A DNA stretch of 64,000 nt. It comes from Hymenolepis diminuta (taxonomy: Eukaryota > Platyhelminthes > Cestoda > Cyclophyllidea > Hymenolepididae). The DNA lies in assembly GCA_900708905.1 (NCBI GenBank), contig CAADRB010000012.1:1037235-1101234 (forward strand), read 5' to 3'. The notes beneath the pieces were generated by a model, which ran no database searches, was not told the origin of the DNA, and saw only the letters and a list, made by a program, of their open reading frames with translations. Positions 1 through 15,000 of this stretch are shown here, piece by piece. A program made the translations under genes and the position numbers. Position 1 is the stretch's first letter. The number at the start of each line of letters is the position of its first letter.

Positions 1-3000
1 CATACGAAAGCATAAAAGTTAAGTTCTTAAAACTAAATCGCTTTAGGTTCTTTTTACTTTTCTGCACGTATTTTGCTTTAAGAACTGAGTAGATCACTTC
101 AGTCCCCAAACTAAATTTAGATATCAGCTTAGGCTCAGGATCCAACTCTGTGGGCGCCTTTTATGACCGAAAAAATTTCACTGCCATCTGCTTGACTCGA
201 AGTAAAAATAAAACCAATTTTTTATAGTCTTCCATAGTTGTCAAGATATTTGTTCTCAATTTCAAGTCTCATTTTTTTATTATGAAAAAAGAGATAAATT
301 TAAATTCAGCAAATTTTGTATTAAAACGTTTTTTTTGGTGTCTAAAACAAAATACATTGAAGAATAAATTCTAATTTAATTCAGACTGGTAACCAAACAT
401 TATATTATCAAAGAGCTTTTGTATTTTATACCATTTTAAATAATTAATGGAAGATGTTATCCACATTTGTGTCTTATCTTGGTCTGATAATCGGTATTAA
501 AATATTTAATAGAACCCATTTTATTCAGACTTTGTAATAAAATTGAACTGAACCTTGTTATTCTATGCTAATATTCATGGATACTTGTAGATGATTAACA
601 AAATATCGAGTTTTTTAATTAAATATATATAGTATTTCCAGTTTCTTATGGGATTATAAATTTCAGTAACTAATATCCTTTTTTAACAAAAAGATATTGC
701 CATGAAGTGGTATTCATCACTAAGGATTATGAAGACTTACTATTGCATTCATCCATCATGATTATTGAAGAATCAGGTAAATTAATAAAAGAATGCCTTG
801 GATTTATGAAGGCTGTTCACGTTATGTGGTACTTCGTTTGATTAAATATTAGGTATAATCTTTGGGATTACTAATACTAACAATGGGGAACATTTTTCCC
901 GAATGTGAGAGAGTTATAAATAATCTGAAGCAAAGGTTTTGTTGAGCAGTCAGAGCCCATTGTAGATATTGCGAGGAAAATATAAAGATATTTTAAATCG
1001 AGTCTTAAGACGAGTAAAAATTTAAGATCGTTTGAAATTTAAACTTATTATAAACCACTAAGTCATTATTCCGTAAAGTAATTAGCAAGATATTGCTATG
1101 AGCAACTCATAGAAGTTTGTTGATCCTGCTTCTGTGTCAGCGTGCTTAAGATCTTTTAAAGCCACTGTCCTTCCAATTTCAATGGATTCGGCCAAAAATA
1201 CAAAATCAGACTGAAATTCAGAATTTCAAAAAGACTACTAGAGACTTCAAACACGCAAGAGAGAAGGAAAACTCACTAATTTTATGATACGAATTTGAGT
1301 CCTTTCAAGAAACCACCGGTATGTATTGTATCCCTTTTGTTTTCAAGACAGTGTTCTCTAGGATAGTTTAAACCCTTGATGTAGTATTAAGGAGGCAATT
1401 AAGATTTGGCAACCTATACTGGAAGTGAAAAAACGTATTATGAAATAGAAACGGTATTTCTAAATATTTTTATATCAAATATGTTAAGATATTTTTGGAG
1501 TATTCAAAATGCTGCTGAAAGTATGAGAAGAAATAAATCAGTCTAAAGACTAAACCACCGACGTTTCTCCATAATGATTATTATAAAATAACTGACCGGA
1601 TTACGTGGCATTATAGTAAAGCGGAATTATTTTAATATATTCCAATAAAAAATTCCGGATTGGGGAAAATATTTTGAGTCAATTTACCCTTATAAAGTGG
1701 TCTGTTTGTTTATTCAATACATGACGATTGTGTCAACTATGTGATTTGGGAAAATATTGAGTAGTTTACAAGTTCTCTCTAATTGGAAGGAGAAAGAGCA
1801 TTTTGACATTTATTTGTAACGTTTTGTTAAAATGGATATAGTAACAAAAATGTTTTCTTTAATTAAATTAGCCGCCTTGAATTTAGGTAAATTATATGAA
1901 AGTATCTATCCGGCAGCAAAAATAAACACCTTTTTCTTCATATACGACAAAAAGGCTTTTAAGCATTTGAGCAGTAAATACTCAACAAATGTAGAATTTA
2001 TAATGTTCTAATTTGATCCGATATAATTGAAAATTTCCTTATTATAATCAAGTGCTATTTGCACTGCACCTTTAATGGAAAAGAGGTCAAAATGTAAGTA
2101 AAAATGAATACATCCTAAAAAATTTGTTTTCATGTATAAAAAGGATTTTTCTAACAACATGATCCATATAATCTCCTTTGCAATTGAATTACGAGTTAAC
2201 TAAGGTGTCTATTTTTAAATGCGCACACAGAACACCTTTGAAAACTGTTCTAGATAGTTTATTGTTTCCGATTGACAGGCGTTAATTGTTGTCCGGAATT
2301 TATTATAAAATAAAGCTAATATTATACAATTTATGATTTTTTTAAAAGTTAAAGATTACGTTTTCAGCTTTTTCAATATAATCAACTCCGTTTTACATCA
2401 GCGTCAAAGTATTCAAAAAAGGTAACATTAATAAATAATAAGACAAAAAAATTAAGATTATTATAGAAAAAAATTTATCTTTTTGAGACAAATTAAAATT
2501 GACTCATTTATCATTAAAATCTTTCACCTAACATCACAGTTAAATAAAATTTGATTATATTTCAAAATAAAATTTTATCTGATCGCCATCGATTTTTCGA
2601 AAGCTAGCCAAAATAGCATGTAATAGTAATTTCAAACATTTGATTAGTTTTATTTTTATTTATGCAAGAGGTTTGAAATGTTCATATTTCTAATAAAATA
2701 AATGCTCTTACACCAATACATCTGGTATTAAAGTTAGTTATGAAATTGCCTTAAGAGGAGATCAGGTGAAGTACTAACACCCGTCAATAAGCACTGGACA
2801 TCGCGGAGTAGCATTTGTGGCAATGAAGGGATGGCTCGTGGAGTTTGTTTTGGAGTATAAGCTATTCGTTTGGTATATAATATTCAAGCTGAATCCCAGA
2901 ATCAAATGAAGTAAGAATCCTTGTAACATGGAAGTTGCTCTCAACATTTTTTCGATCCATTCATTTTTATAATTTATCGAATCATTCGCAAGCCAATTTT

Positions 3001-6000
3001 ATGAACATCCGAAAATTAAAACAGTGATTTTATATTAATGTAATCAATAAGTGTTATAATAATTAGATAAAAATGTGGGCCATTTTTTTGCAAAACGCGT
3101 CAATATGATTTTATTTTTAATGTAATAAATGTTCCTATCCATTTACACCTAAATATCCATCCACCAATATCATTTAAGAATATTATTTGTGTTTTTAATA
3201 GATATAATGTAAAAGTTTGAAACAATAACAGTCATAAGCATCATGTGTAGACGTTAATATTTACTCTGTTAAAAAAATTTTTATCGAGATGTACTTCCAC
3301 CCTTTTTATTACTTCTGAAATAGGCCAATTTCACATAAATTGGACAGTAACTTAAATTATACAATTTCCGTTTTCAAGAAAGTTGGATTGGAGGATCTTT
3401 AATTTAGCACAAACTACTAATTTCACTAATCAGTAGAAAACGTATATTTCTATTCCTGTAATACGTACAAACTATTACGAGTAATATTCAACACTTGAAT
3501 TTTGATAATCATTATCTGCCTTAATATCTAAACGATGGTCAATTACAATTAAAAAATAAATCTGTCAAATGCCATATTTGATGTGAATTTGCTTTTATGA
3601 TTGTCTGATTGTATTATATTTAGTGATTGGTCATATCAAAACTGTACATTTCAATCTCTAATGGGCATGTTCATAAGATGACCAAAGTTTTCAAAAAATG
3701 AGAGCACCTACAAAACTTTGATTTAATATACACAATTAAAAATTATTTTAAACACCGGTGAAGAATTAATGATTATAAGCAAATATTTATTAATTTTTTT
3801 ATAAATCAACAATTCCTAATAAGATTGATCTTCCTGCATAATAAATTCCGTTTTATTATACACCTTTTTTATTTGGTCTTTATAAAATAAACAAATTTTA
3901 ATGTAATCCATATTTATGATTTTTTTACAATTGGCGTATTATTTGTTGCCATTTTTTAAATTTAATTAAATTAAGTTCATATTAAAATATGCATATTATA
4001 GAAAAAACAAAAAAAAACAAATCTATTTGTTTGATAAATTGCATAGTTATCATCTTTAAATGCAAACATTAAAATGATTAAATTAAAAAATCCTTAACTA
4101 GCCAAAGCAAAATACCATAAAATAAGTTAGGGTTTTATATATTGATTTTAATGGGTGCGGTATGATTTATAAATTTAATTTGCACCTAATTCATATGCAA
4201 AATAAAAAATTCACTGTGAAAATCAGCTTTTCTTTGCATGGTGCGCAAACTGAGCCAGGAAAACGGATCAAAAAAATATTCCCTCATATTTATTAGTTAA
4301 AGTAATAATGATCGCTTCACGCTATTCAATATTTTTAGCATTAATTATTTTAAGTCTAATGATTTAATGAAGCATGGAGTCTTTTTATTAAAAGCCGGGT
4401 TTTTTAAATTTTCGCATATGCGTGATTCGGTCACTTAAATTTAAACATATCATTTCTGGTTGATATATTTTTTAATAACTTTTAAATTAAATTTATTCAA
4501 TTTAATCAAATATTGTTTATATTTCCTCCTTTGGCCCAGAAATTCATTTTGCCATGTGGGTGCTAAAGTGACGGTTTTACGGAATTATTGTTGTAGCAGT
4601 TGGCATCATACAGCCCGGTAGTGAGACGACTAGAGGTGGTGAGCCTGAAGTTAGTTTAAGGCATTAGATAACTGAGATACATGGACTGCTTGTTCACTTT
4701 TGCTTCAATTTAGTTGTGTATATGACCAGAGAGGGGCTATTTATATATTCTTTGAAAAATTTATTCCGTGACCAATCATATTTAGATCACTTACGATCGG
4801 AGCATTAAGCCGACTAGTCAGAGACTGGTGGCAATACTAACACCGAGCAACTATAAAGATAGGTTTATCTGAAAATAAGTAAGTAAAGTAAAGTATGGGT
4901 AAAATTGAGAGGAAGTTGTTGCGTCAGGTCGATCGATCGAAAATTGGAAATACTAAGGCAACGGATTCAGCAGTTGACTTTTTTGAGACAGCATTGATCA
5001 GATGTTCCTTTCGTCATAGAAAATATTCAAAATTATTCTGAATTGAAATAAGTTATTAACTGAAGAAAGTTTAATGAAGATTCATTTAAAAGATGAAATG
5101 GTGTGCTAAAACTGTCACAACCCACATTTGAAGATCCATCTAGCCACCTTGAATAAAATAAAAGGTGGTCAGTTGATTCAGAGCAGGTAATTCAACTGAA
5201 AATTAGGTTTTCTGAGTTTTGTCTTTTCTTAATTGGTCATAGGTTCCTACCGTTAATTTAAAAGGTATTTTGAACACTTTGAAGGAATTCTATTAATTTT
5301 ATTTCTATTAAATTTTACAATTCTTACATTAAAATAAGTATTTTTATCTCTTTCCTCCATCTGGCTGTAAAAATATAGAAATTTTATGAAATAAGACAAT
5401 GCAGTTCTATCCTTTCGGACAACTAAATTAAAAAATTATTTAGAAATACAAACTTAATCATAATAAAATTTAGCCATTTGATTCATCAATTAAGTTAAAA
5501 ACGAAATTCAATTTAATGTTAAACAAATCTGTAAAATTTCAATAAACATTAATAAATAAGAGCGATTCATAGCACTGAATTAAATTGATGGCTCCGAAAA
5601 CATATGGTGCTTATTAGCAGCAGAACAAGTGGAGATCCTTTTTCAAGACTAATTAATGCCACTCTAAATAAAGGAACATTTTTTAAATTGTCTAATAGAG
5701 CAATTTAACTAAATTAGATCAACATTGTTGTTTTTTTGGGGATACAAGTGAAAAAAAGACAGACGGCATGTCTTCATTTAACCAGGACGTTGAAAACTGG
5801 ATAATTTTTCAACATCAAATTGTGCTTATCTTTAACCTTACGCTTGAACATAAACAAAAGCGTTCACGATATGCGTGTCCTATTTAGAATAAATGAAATA
5901 TAGCCTTTAGTATGATTTAATTCTTATCAATTGACGGAATTAATATTTACAACCATAATCATTTGTTAACGGAATTGTAAAAGTTTAAAAATTTCATAAA

Positions 6001-9000
6001 AATTGGTAAAAATTTAGATATTCATATGCCAGAAACGTCTTCAATTGGATAAGTTGATTCATTTTCACCCAAAAGTCCATATCAAAGACAAAATGAATCA
6101 CTTCTTTGTCAAAAGAAACTTTAGGCAAGAATTCCAGAAAATTAGCTGCTCTTTAATGTGGTATTTTAATTAATAATAAATGGTCTACATAAGTAAGGTA
6201 TATCTGTAAGTAAAAGTAAAGTCACTGAGAGCATAGAAATACAAATGACAGGTGTCTTTGTCGAGATAAGAAGCTAAATACCATCATCAATGGCTAAAAA
6301 TTTATCTCTAAAACCCGCAAGAAAATAGCAGGGATCAAAATTTGGAGAGGACATTTTATAACGAAATTGCTCTTTCGTCCAGGTGCTAAGCAATCACAAG
6401 GAACAATTTTTCTCTGCTATATATGAAAACATAAAATTAAATAAAATTGTTTTAACAAGTTTTTCATATTGATGTAGATAAAGTTAAGATGAATGAGAAA
6501 AGAAATATTGTAAATTTTGATCCCTTAAGAACCATCTTTTAAATCTCCAAGTAATATTTTTTAAACAACATTTTTTATTAATCAAAAGCGGTGATCGCAC
6601 AATTAAATAATAAATATCATTAATATTTTACAGGGTTGTCTGGGACAAATCAGATGTTCATGAAATTTTCAAAATTTGCCTAAAGCAAATTGGCGACATT
6701 TGATAAAACAAAATATTTAAATGCAAACGAAATCAATTAAATAACCATCAATCATACATTCTTTTAGCATCCTCTCTCTCTGTCCGTCGGTGGTATTTTG
6801 CAGAAAAAAATTTAATTATATTCTTGGTTTGGTTTGATTTTTAAATTCATTTAAGTACAAGATCTGCATCATTTTGAAAATTTAATGAATACAACAAGCA
6901 ATTAATATTTTCATTCATTGTCAAAAATTTTAAATGTATTTATAATTTAAATTTTATGCAATAAAACAAACCTGTTTCTTTTTCAACCTCTGTTTGGAAA
7001 GCAGTGTGAAAGTTATTTTTATTCCCCGAGTAAATGAAAAAAATAAACACATTTTATCCGTACGAATATCACTATCACATAATGAGTACGATATAGAAAT
7101 ATTCGCAGAAAATAAACATTATAGAAGAAAACATGACAGACCTAGTGATTAAAAGGTGAGCAATGAAGTACCTGGTAACAAAATGGCTGAGTAAGTTTTA
7201 AAATCTGTAAATGGCTTATGGATTAAGGAGTGAATCAAGAGTAGCATTTAAGAGACTAAATACTTGGTTGACTCAATAAACAGCCGAGGGTTAACAGAAT
7301 TCTGTTATTTAAATCATGTATTTATTAATATGTATGTACAAATTAATACGAGAAAAGTTATAGGGCTAAGTTATCAAATAGGTTCAAAATAAATTATGAT
7401 CGGTATAGTAAAACAAAGTTATGATCTTAAATTTAAAGCTGTGGCTGCACTTAGATTTGATAAGTTTTTGTATCTTAAAACTGGGTCATAGAGTATGTAA
7501 TAGAAGATATTCTTTTATTTGTGAGCAGTCTGCTAAAACTATGTGGAACGGACACCAAAAATTCGTAACTCTCCATCTGTAACTAGGGAAAAAATGAATT
7601 CAATCTCTCCCAATTTATCTCCCCCCTTTTCAGTGGGGATGATAATTTTGCGTTATTTGTGGTTTGAACAACTGACCCTACGGGATTTATGGTTAGTAGC
7701 ACAAAATTCTTGACATTCCACTTAGGCGGAGCTAATCTTAAGCCGCTGCAGCTTCCAGGATCTACTTAATTCATTGAACAACTTAAATGATCGCCTTGAG
7801 TCATAATTTGGACAATCTGTCTTAAGGAATGCAAGCGACTAAACCATTTGTCTAACAAATTCAAGGAACCTAGATTAAGATTAAGTAAAAAAATGTCCTT
7901 AAAGAGTTTGAAAGAAAGTTTTTTTCATTATTTAAGCGAGCGAAATTAACTCGATTAAGAAAAGAAACCTCATTTAGTTGCAAAAATTTAATTCTCTTGT
8001 TAAATTAGCCTGCAGATTTAATCCAAGGCCATTCTAAAACTATTAATCTGGCTTCCGAGCAGCGGTTTATGCGAAATATTTTCCAAAATTTAATCTTTAC
8101 ATACTAAAGTTTGTTAAATTTTCCTTAAATATTATTTCAAATAAACATTTAAACATCTAATTTTCTCTACTAAAATGTAAAAACGCTGCATGAAAGGCAA
8201 TTTATTTGAAAAAAACTTCGTCATTTAAAAGAAATGTTTTTTTGGCATTAGAGAATCAAAACCATTGGTTAACGACCTACATTGGAAAAACTGGCTATTA
8301 CTAATACCGAATAATTGTTTTGGTATTGAATAAAAGACATGCATGGAGGAAAGTGAACATCATGATGGGCACTTGTCCGATCAACCACCTAGTCAGTGAG
8401 CGATATAAGTTTAAAAAGCGGAAAATAAAGACGAAGACTGAGGTGATTCCAAATTTTTACTAACTTAACCCAGATTATTTATTTAATCATTTACTTCCTT
8501 TGGCGGGGCGGAAGAAGTATCAAAAATGATAAAAAAAGAGTATATTCACTTTTTAGAGGAGGTATTAAGACAATACAAGTCAAGCAATGAAGAGAACCGT
8601 AATCTATCTAAGCTCCAGGATCATGAGTCCTTCAGTTTTTCAACCCCTTACCACACTACCTATTCTTTGGCCGTTAATCCGTTTATCAATATTTTGCTTC
8701 CCTTGTACTATCCTTTTCACTTTTCTTATAATTTAACGTAAATAGTATGTATGGTATTGCAGTTTTCTATTTGTAAACATAAAATATGTAATTCCAGAAA
8801 AAAAGCCATACATCCTGCAATGCTTTTTAAGAAAAGCGCTAATAACACCTCACTTTTACGTTGATATTGTACCAAGCAGTGACCTTAATAAAAAATACGC
8901 ACAATACTGACCAGAATTAATCAATCATTGCTGGAGTTTTTCCGGTGATAACAAAGCCATGTTGACCACAATTTAATTTACCAATGACTAACTGATTCGG

Positions 9001-12000
9001 CCGCCCAATTAATTGGTCGGAATTAACCTGTGCAGTTGTCCATTACGCTCATGGAGTGTTTACAGATTTGCATCTAAACTGTAATCTCTAACTGTGCGGA
9101 AAATTAAATTAAATACCGCTATTAAATATGTGTACTACCTTAATTTCCATCTTTGTTGAACTACCTTCCGAGAGATCAAAAACTTTTCATTTTTGGTGAC
9201 GAAAACTCCTGCTTAATTTCTCATTAGTCAAAATTCTGTGAATGATTTTTACTTCATAAACTGATATAGCCCAGTTAGTAGAGTAAAATCTTGCGTTCTC
9301 TAGTAAGTTAAATGTGCTCTTAATTGTTCCAGTTACCTACTCAAGACTGTAAAAGGATATTGCCATAGACAACAGATGCTAAATAACACCTGGGAATCAT
9401 AGTTATCTCACCACATACGATCATAGTGCGCGTATAAAGATATCCGCACAGACGTGGAGATATTAACGAGGAGACGCTTTTATATGGACCTAATCTGTTT
9501 ATCAATAAATTCAAAACTGCTCCAGCAAAATTAGAGACCTCAATCTTTTCTTCTACTTGGCCCGGCTACATTACAAGAAATAAGAATTAAACGAAGTGGC
9601 ATTACCAACCATCTAATTACGCAGACTTGTATTTCACCTTTGAATATCGTAGGCGTAAACACTTGAAAGAGAGCAAAAAACTCAATATATTCAGAATTGA
9701 TAAATGACTCTTGATTCAGTGACTGCATTATCTCATTCTTCTTGACTTTTCTAATCTTTTAAACTGAAATATAAATATACAAATGATTGTTAAAAATTAA
9801 TATCTCCAAAACAGCTACATATACTACTGAAATCAATAACAATATAGAATTAAGCCAATATTAGCAATTTGCGCAAAAAATACCAAGCAGGAACCCAAAA
9901 GTTCACTACGTTTTAACAATTAATATATAAAAAACGTTAAATTCTCTTATATCAAAATATTCCACTTTTATCCAGAAAAAATTAGGCAGTTGTGAAAGAC
10001 TGAAATTAATTGTGTTGGTTCAACCGCATATCACTCATTCTGAAATATCATCTTTTATCCCTTACTAGCTAATAATGGCCAAATGGCAGTGTGCTAAATT
10101 TACCTCATCTTAATGTCTCTGCAATATCTCCTTTGATAAAATCGTTCGCAATATCAGCGCAAAATGTAAGCAACTACTTCATCTTTGTCATTGGCAGTGA
10201 GTGGAAGCTTTAAAATTTAAAATAACTTAATTTAGGATTTATGAGTGATTTATTACCCACGTCAAATTAAAATTTTTCAAAAATTTCGCCGTGAGAAGGC
10301 AGCTGAAGGCAAGAGGCAGTAGAGCAATCTAATAGAGTAGGAAAGGGAGATTAATTAAATCTAAAAAACCAAACTAAGAGCATCATATGTGTCAGTTAAA
10401 ATTTGGTCCTTTGGTTTAGGTCGCACGCTTATCAATTATTTGAAATTTTCCCTCGTTTCATATTGTTAACTTTAATGTTCAAGTTCCTGGATGTGACCAC
10501 TATTTACTGAGTGACTTTGTCTTATATGCCCACTCTGATTCATGCGTCTGCTCTGTTTCTCTATCTCTTACGCACCTACCAACTGCCAACTCAGCCTTAA
10601 TTGTCAGATGCTCAACAACTGAAAGGGATGACAAGATTAGAAATTGTTTCTGATAGCACTTTATTTGGCCATTATGCGCAATTCCACTGCCACATACACA
10701 ATTATTCAGTTCCCTCTTACCAATTTCTTTTCACTGCTATCGTTTTAACCATCGCCAGTTCATCTCAGTTGGCATTTTTCTGACAAGAAGAGTGGTTTTA
10801 ATTGCTCCTGGCCTTTAGAACAATTAGATTTTAAAGTGAATTTCCAAATCAGATTGCAAAAACAATTTTACCTGGAATTAGCGCGTCAGTATGTTATCAT
10901 TTGTAGGTACCCACTTATATTCGCTTTTTAGTCTTTGTCGCTTCCAGGTAGCTTTCCTTCAGCATCACTATATAGAATATTATCTGGAAGCATAAAACCA
11001 CTTGTTGGTTCTGACTTTATTACCAGCTTATTATTGATTTATTCCTTCGTTTCATATTTTATTGAACCCGTTCGCCATTTCCATTATTCAAGTTCCCCCC
11101 AAGATTAAAACCCATAAAAGTTACTTTTGCTGCTAAGCAGCAATATTAACAAAGTATAAGCTTAAAAAAGCTTTTCTATATAGAGAAAAATGGAGCCGCT
11201 ATTCTTTTAAGGGCTGTATAATCTCCAAACAGATACAGTCTTTAATTATCGCCCTTTTGCTTTTAATTGCCGAATTTACTTACAATGTCTTAGGATGGGA
11301 AAAAACGCCTGCACTTAATCAAATCAGACAAACCTACTTAATTACTAGGTTGAATGTATCTCCCTTCAATCGCTTGCTTACAGCGGCGGTAATAAACAGC
11401 GAATAATTATTTGCTAGCCGACTCTTTGGTATGATCAAACAATGTGCTATTTTATATAGAAAAGGAAAAAGAAGTGAGCTTTGGCGAATAGGTTGGAGAC
11501 TATTATAAGTACGGCAATACATGGCACGTATTTAATGTAGTTTTATAAGAGAGGAGAAACTAACAAGGTTGAAATGACGGAGTGCAAATGAGTATGGTAA
11601 AAATGGGTTAAATACATTATAGTAACATGTCAGACTAAAAAATGCTAGGAAATAATATTCTCTTTAATGGTGGAATAAGGAAAAAATATGTCAAACAATA
11701 CTACTGAAAAATATTTCTTTGGGAAAGTTATACGCATTTATATAATTAATAAATGAATACATATATGGTATAATAAAATTTACAATAGGTAATTTAAGTG
11801 AAATCAAAATGCTTCAATTAGTTGTTAATACCCTTCGCGAACAAGAGTAGTAGGGATTGTCTTTTAAGATAAAGTTGACATCTTTTGACTTTCAACTTTT
11901 CACTGGACTACATCCAGTAAAATAGAATTTGATTGGATAACTTAATAATATTATCAAAACTTTTAACAAATAGAAGTGTAGAAAAGAAATAGTCTGTAGA

Positions 12001-15000
12001 TATATTGTCCACTTAAAGAGGTGAAATTGCGACTAACAGTGTTTGCAATTATGATAAATAAAATAAAAGGAGACAAATATGGCGTCTCTAAAATATTCCA
12101 TTTAAAATGTGATAGAATATACAGTTTTGCATACCGTTCATGAAAGTTTTAAGGACTCGATCGAAATTGAAGGAATGCGCTCAATATGTTGCTTACGAAT
12201 TTATTTAAAATCATACGCTCCGCCAAACTACTATAGTTTATCCTTCTCTCAGGTAGAGTGAAATCTCTGTGTCTATTAGACCACCTCCGCATCATGTTCC
12301 GACGAGTTCTCAAATTTCTGTATTCTTGAACTGACTGGAATTTATTTGAAAATGTACATCCCTATACATATCCACTCACAGCTTGTAAATGCGCTTACAG
12401 CCCACTGCTCTCAGTGTTGAAACACCATCAATTTCCGTGTGTCATTATCTGCGTCTCTTCTTCTCCTACTTTCTCTCCACTTCCGAATTTTCATCGTTGC
12501 TGTAGAATACACCCAACTCTTGACATTCTGATATGGGAGCAGTGGTTATCTGCTGTTAACTTCTTGTCTTGTCCTTACAATTTGATTGCTTTTGGCACTG
12601 TTACTGATCCAAAAGAGAGCACCGAAAAATGAGTTGCTAAAATATAAAGATGAGACAGATTTTGCTTCTTTTCTGATATTGTTAAAAGTAGCCGATTAAT
12701 TGGATGAACAAATATCCATCTTAACCAAATTTATCCTGACCAATAGTTCAATTTTAATCCGATTACAATGAAGCATGGATTTTAACCGTTTTATATCCTT
12801 TCATTGCTTTTGAATAAGAAAAAAATACAATTTCCTCATAATCCCGTTTTGAAAGTTAAAATCTAATTATTAAACAAGTTTCGTAGTGAGAGTTGCAGAG
12901 TGTAAAGTCTTCTTTCAATTTGAAGGAGTCGTCTCAGCATGCAAAATCATGATAAATGTAAATTTATGTCACTATGCAGGATAGGAGATCAGAAATTTAA
13001 AAATCCAGTTATTTTGAACTTTTAAATAAGGAAACATATTTAAATTTTATTTTCTAACCATCTAACATACATTTAGTAAATTTAAAACAATTGTGAATAA
13101 AATGTTAGAAAAAATATTTAATCTGATTTGCTTTATTTTACCCTGGACATAAAGTTATTTATTTGTTTAACTTAAGATGGCTCAAATTTGCATTTGCCAT
13201 TTCCTTTAAATATCTTATTATGTGTATTTTTTCTTGTTCACTTTGAGTAAACTGTGGTAGGTTGAGCTTCCCTAAATCATTCGTTGTTAATCTCAAAACA
13301 CCGACTTTTCCATGAAAAAACATAGTCAAAACAAGTGGTATGACCATCCGCGGAATTAAATCAGTCCGTCAATAGATGATGCCTATACTAGACAAGACCC
13401 TGCTCACAAATCTGGGAGTACGATAATGAGGTTTGAGAATTAGGAGATTAAAAATTGAACTTTATCCACGTTGAACTTAATTACAAATTAATGCCCCGTA
13501 ATTGAAAGGAGCACTTGATGCCCACTCCATAATCTGCCTATTCTTGATCCTCCATCCAGGTTTCATATCTTATTTGACACATCAATTTATTCATTCATGA
13601 AAACTTGTAAACAATTTTTTGCTATTTTATGGACAATAATAATATTCAAAATATTTTGTGATTAACTTGTCGCTGCGGCTAGCATTTAAAATTTTACGAT
13701 TTTATGGAATCTTGCAGATTTATTTATCGAGATATTTGAATGAGATGATTTTAGAGTAAAGAGCTTGACATAACTATGTTAAACATTCCTTCTTAGAGTT
13801 TCTGAACTTCCTAAGCCTAAAAGGAAACATCAGCCATTAATGGGTGAGAAGAACCATATCAGAGTTTTAAAAGAAGGTGTATTAAAACTTGAGAATTTAG
13901 AAGAGGAAGTGGGTAGAAAGTGAAGGCGAGGACAGTCTTGATTGTGGGGAACAAACAAAATTGGGTACAATAACGCGATTAACTGAGTCAGAGTGCTATT
14001 AATATATAGAGTTATGCTAAGTACCAACAAAATTAAATAAAATTGGTAAAGAATTTTCAAATTTTTGGTCAAAAAATATTTTTGAATCAAAATGCAATGT
14101 TATTCAGTTTTTTATAAAAGACGTTTAGTAGAACTGCTTCATTTCAGAAAAGAAAAACGCAATTTTTTTCTGTTCTTAGCGCTAAAAATAAATATAGGCA
14201 GTAAATTTATATAAATAGTTTAATTTCAAAGTAAAAATAAATTCAAGGAATAGAATTTAATACTAAAGTCGGTAGCTTAGTTTTTATTTAATGCATTTTT
14301 ATGACCAATATAAAACTCGTATAAATCGTCATTAGCATCGCAATGGTAATCACGATCCTGATCTGTTGCCAGGATGACTAAGCAAATGGCACTCCACTGG
14401 CTGAAAGTTAGCATTCGGGCAAAAATATGTATAAATTAACTTAAATACTGAAGCCGCTAATGAACAAATAATTTAAAAACTTGCCTGAAAAGGCAAACTT
14501 GAGAAGGAATACACTAAAATCTAATGCATTTAACCGATTTTTAAAATATTTGGTCAAATATTAAGGTGATAAACATATGCTAGAGTTGTGATATTATAAT
14601 TAAGGAAGAAGAACAACATGAGTTGACAAATCGGAATTGTAATTTTTCCCGCTCCTCAGGTCAAAATTAAATGTATCGTCTCCTGTAAGTTTCCTCTTAC
14701 TTCTTTAAAGAAACTCGTATTGAATTTTAACTTAACATTTCGAATAGCATTTAAATTCAGGAAGTTTTATTTGACTTCCTTTTTTATGGAACTTAAAACA
14801 TCAGACGATTTGTTAATTATTTTGTAAATGTGAAAAAACAGCGCTTTGTTTTCTTCAAAAATGTGTATTCAATTAACAGCACAGTATTTTATGGCTTTTG
14901 GTTGAATTCTTTTGATTTTATGATGTGACCTCGATCAAGATATTCCGGAGAAACTGACCGCTTTGATCGATTGATTTTTGTTAAGACTTTGTTGAAACAT

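Noticed and set aside
1832..2011. 59-codon ORF starting at an ATG on the + strand
   Set aside because: Length is expected by chance and no motif was recognised.
7132..7156. ATG followed by GTGAGC in phase 2, a possible first exon for the receptor
   Set aside because: The phase fits but it is nearly 24 kb from the next candidate exon, and short ATG-to-donor strings of this kind are common by chance.
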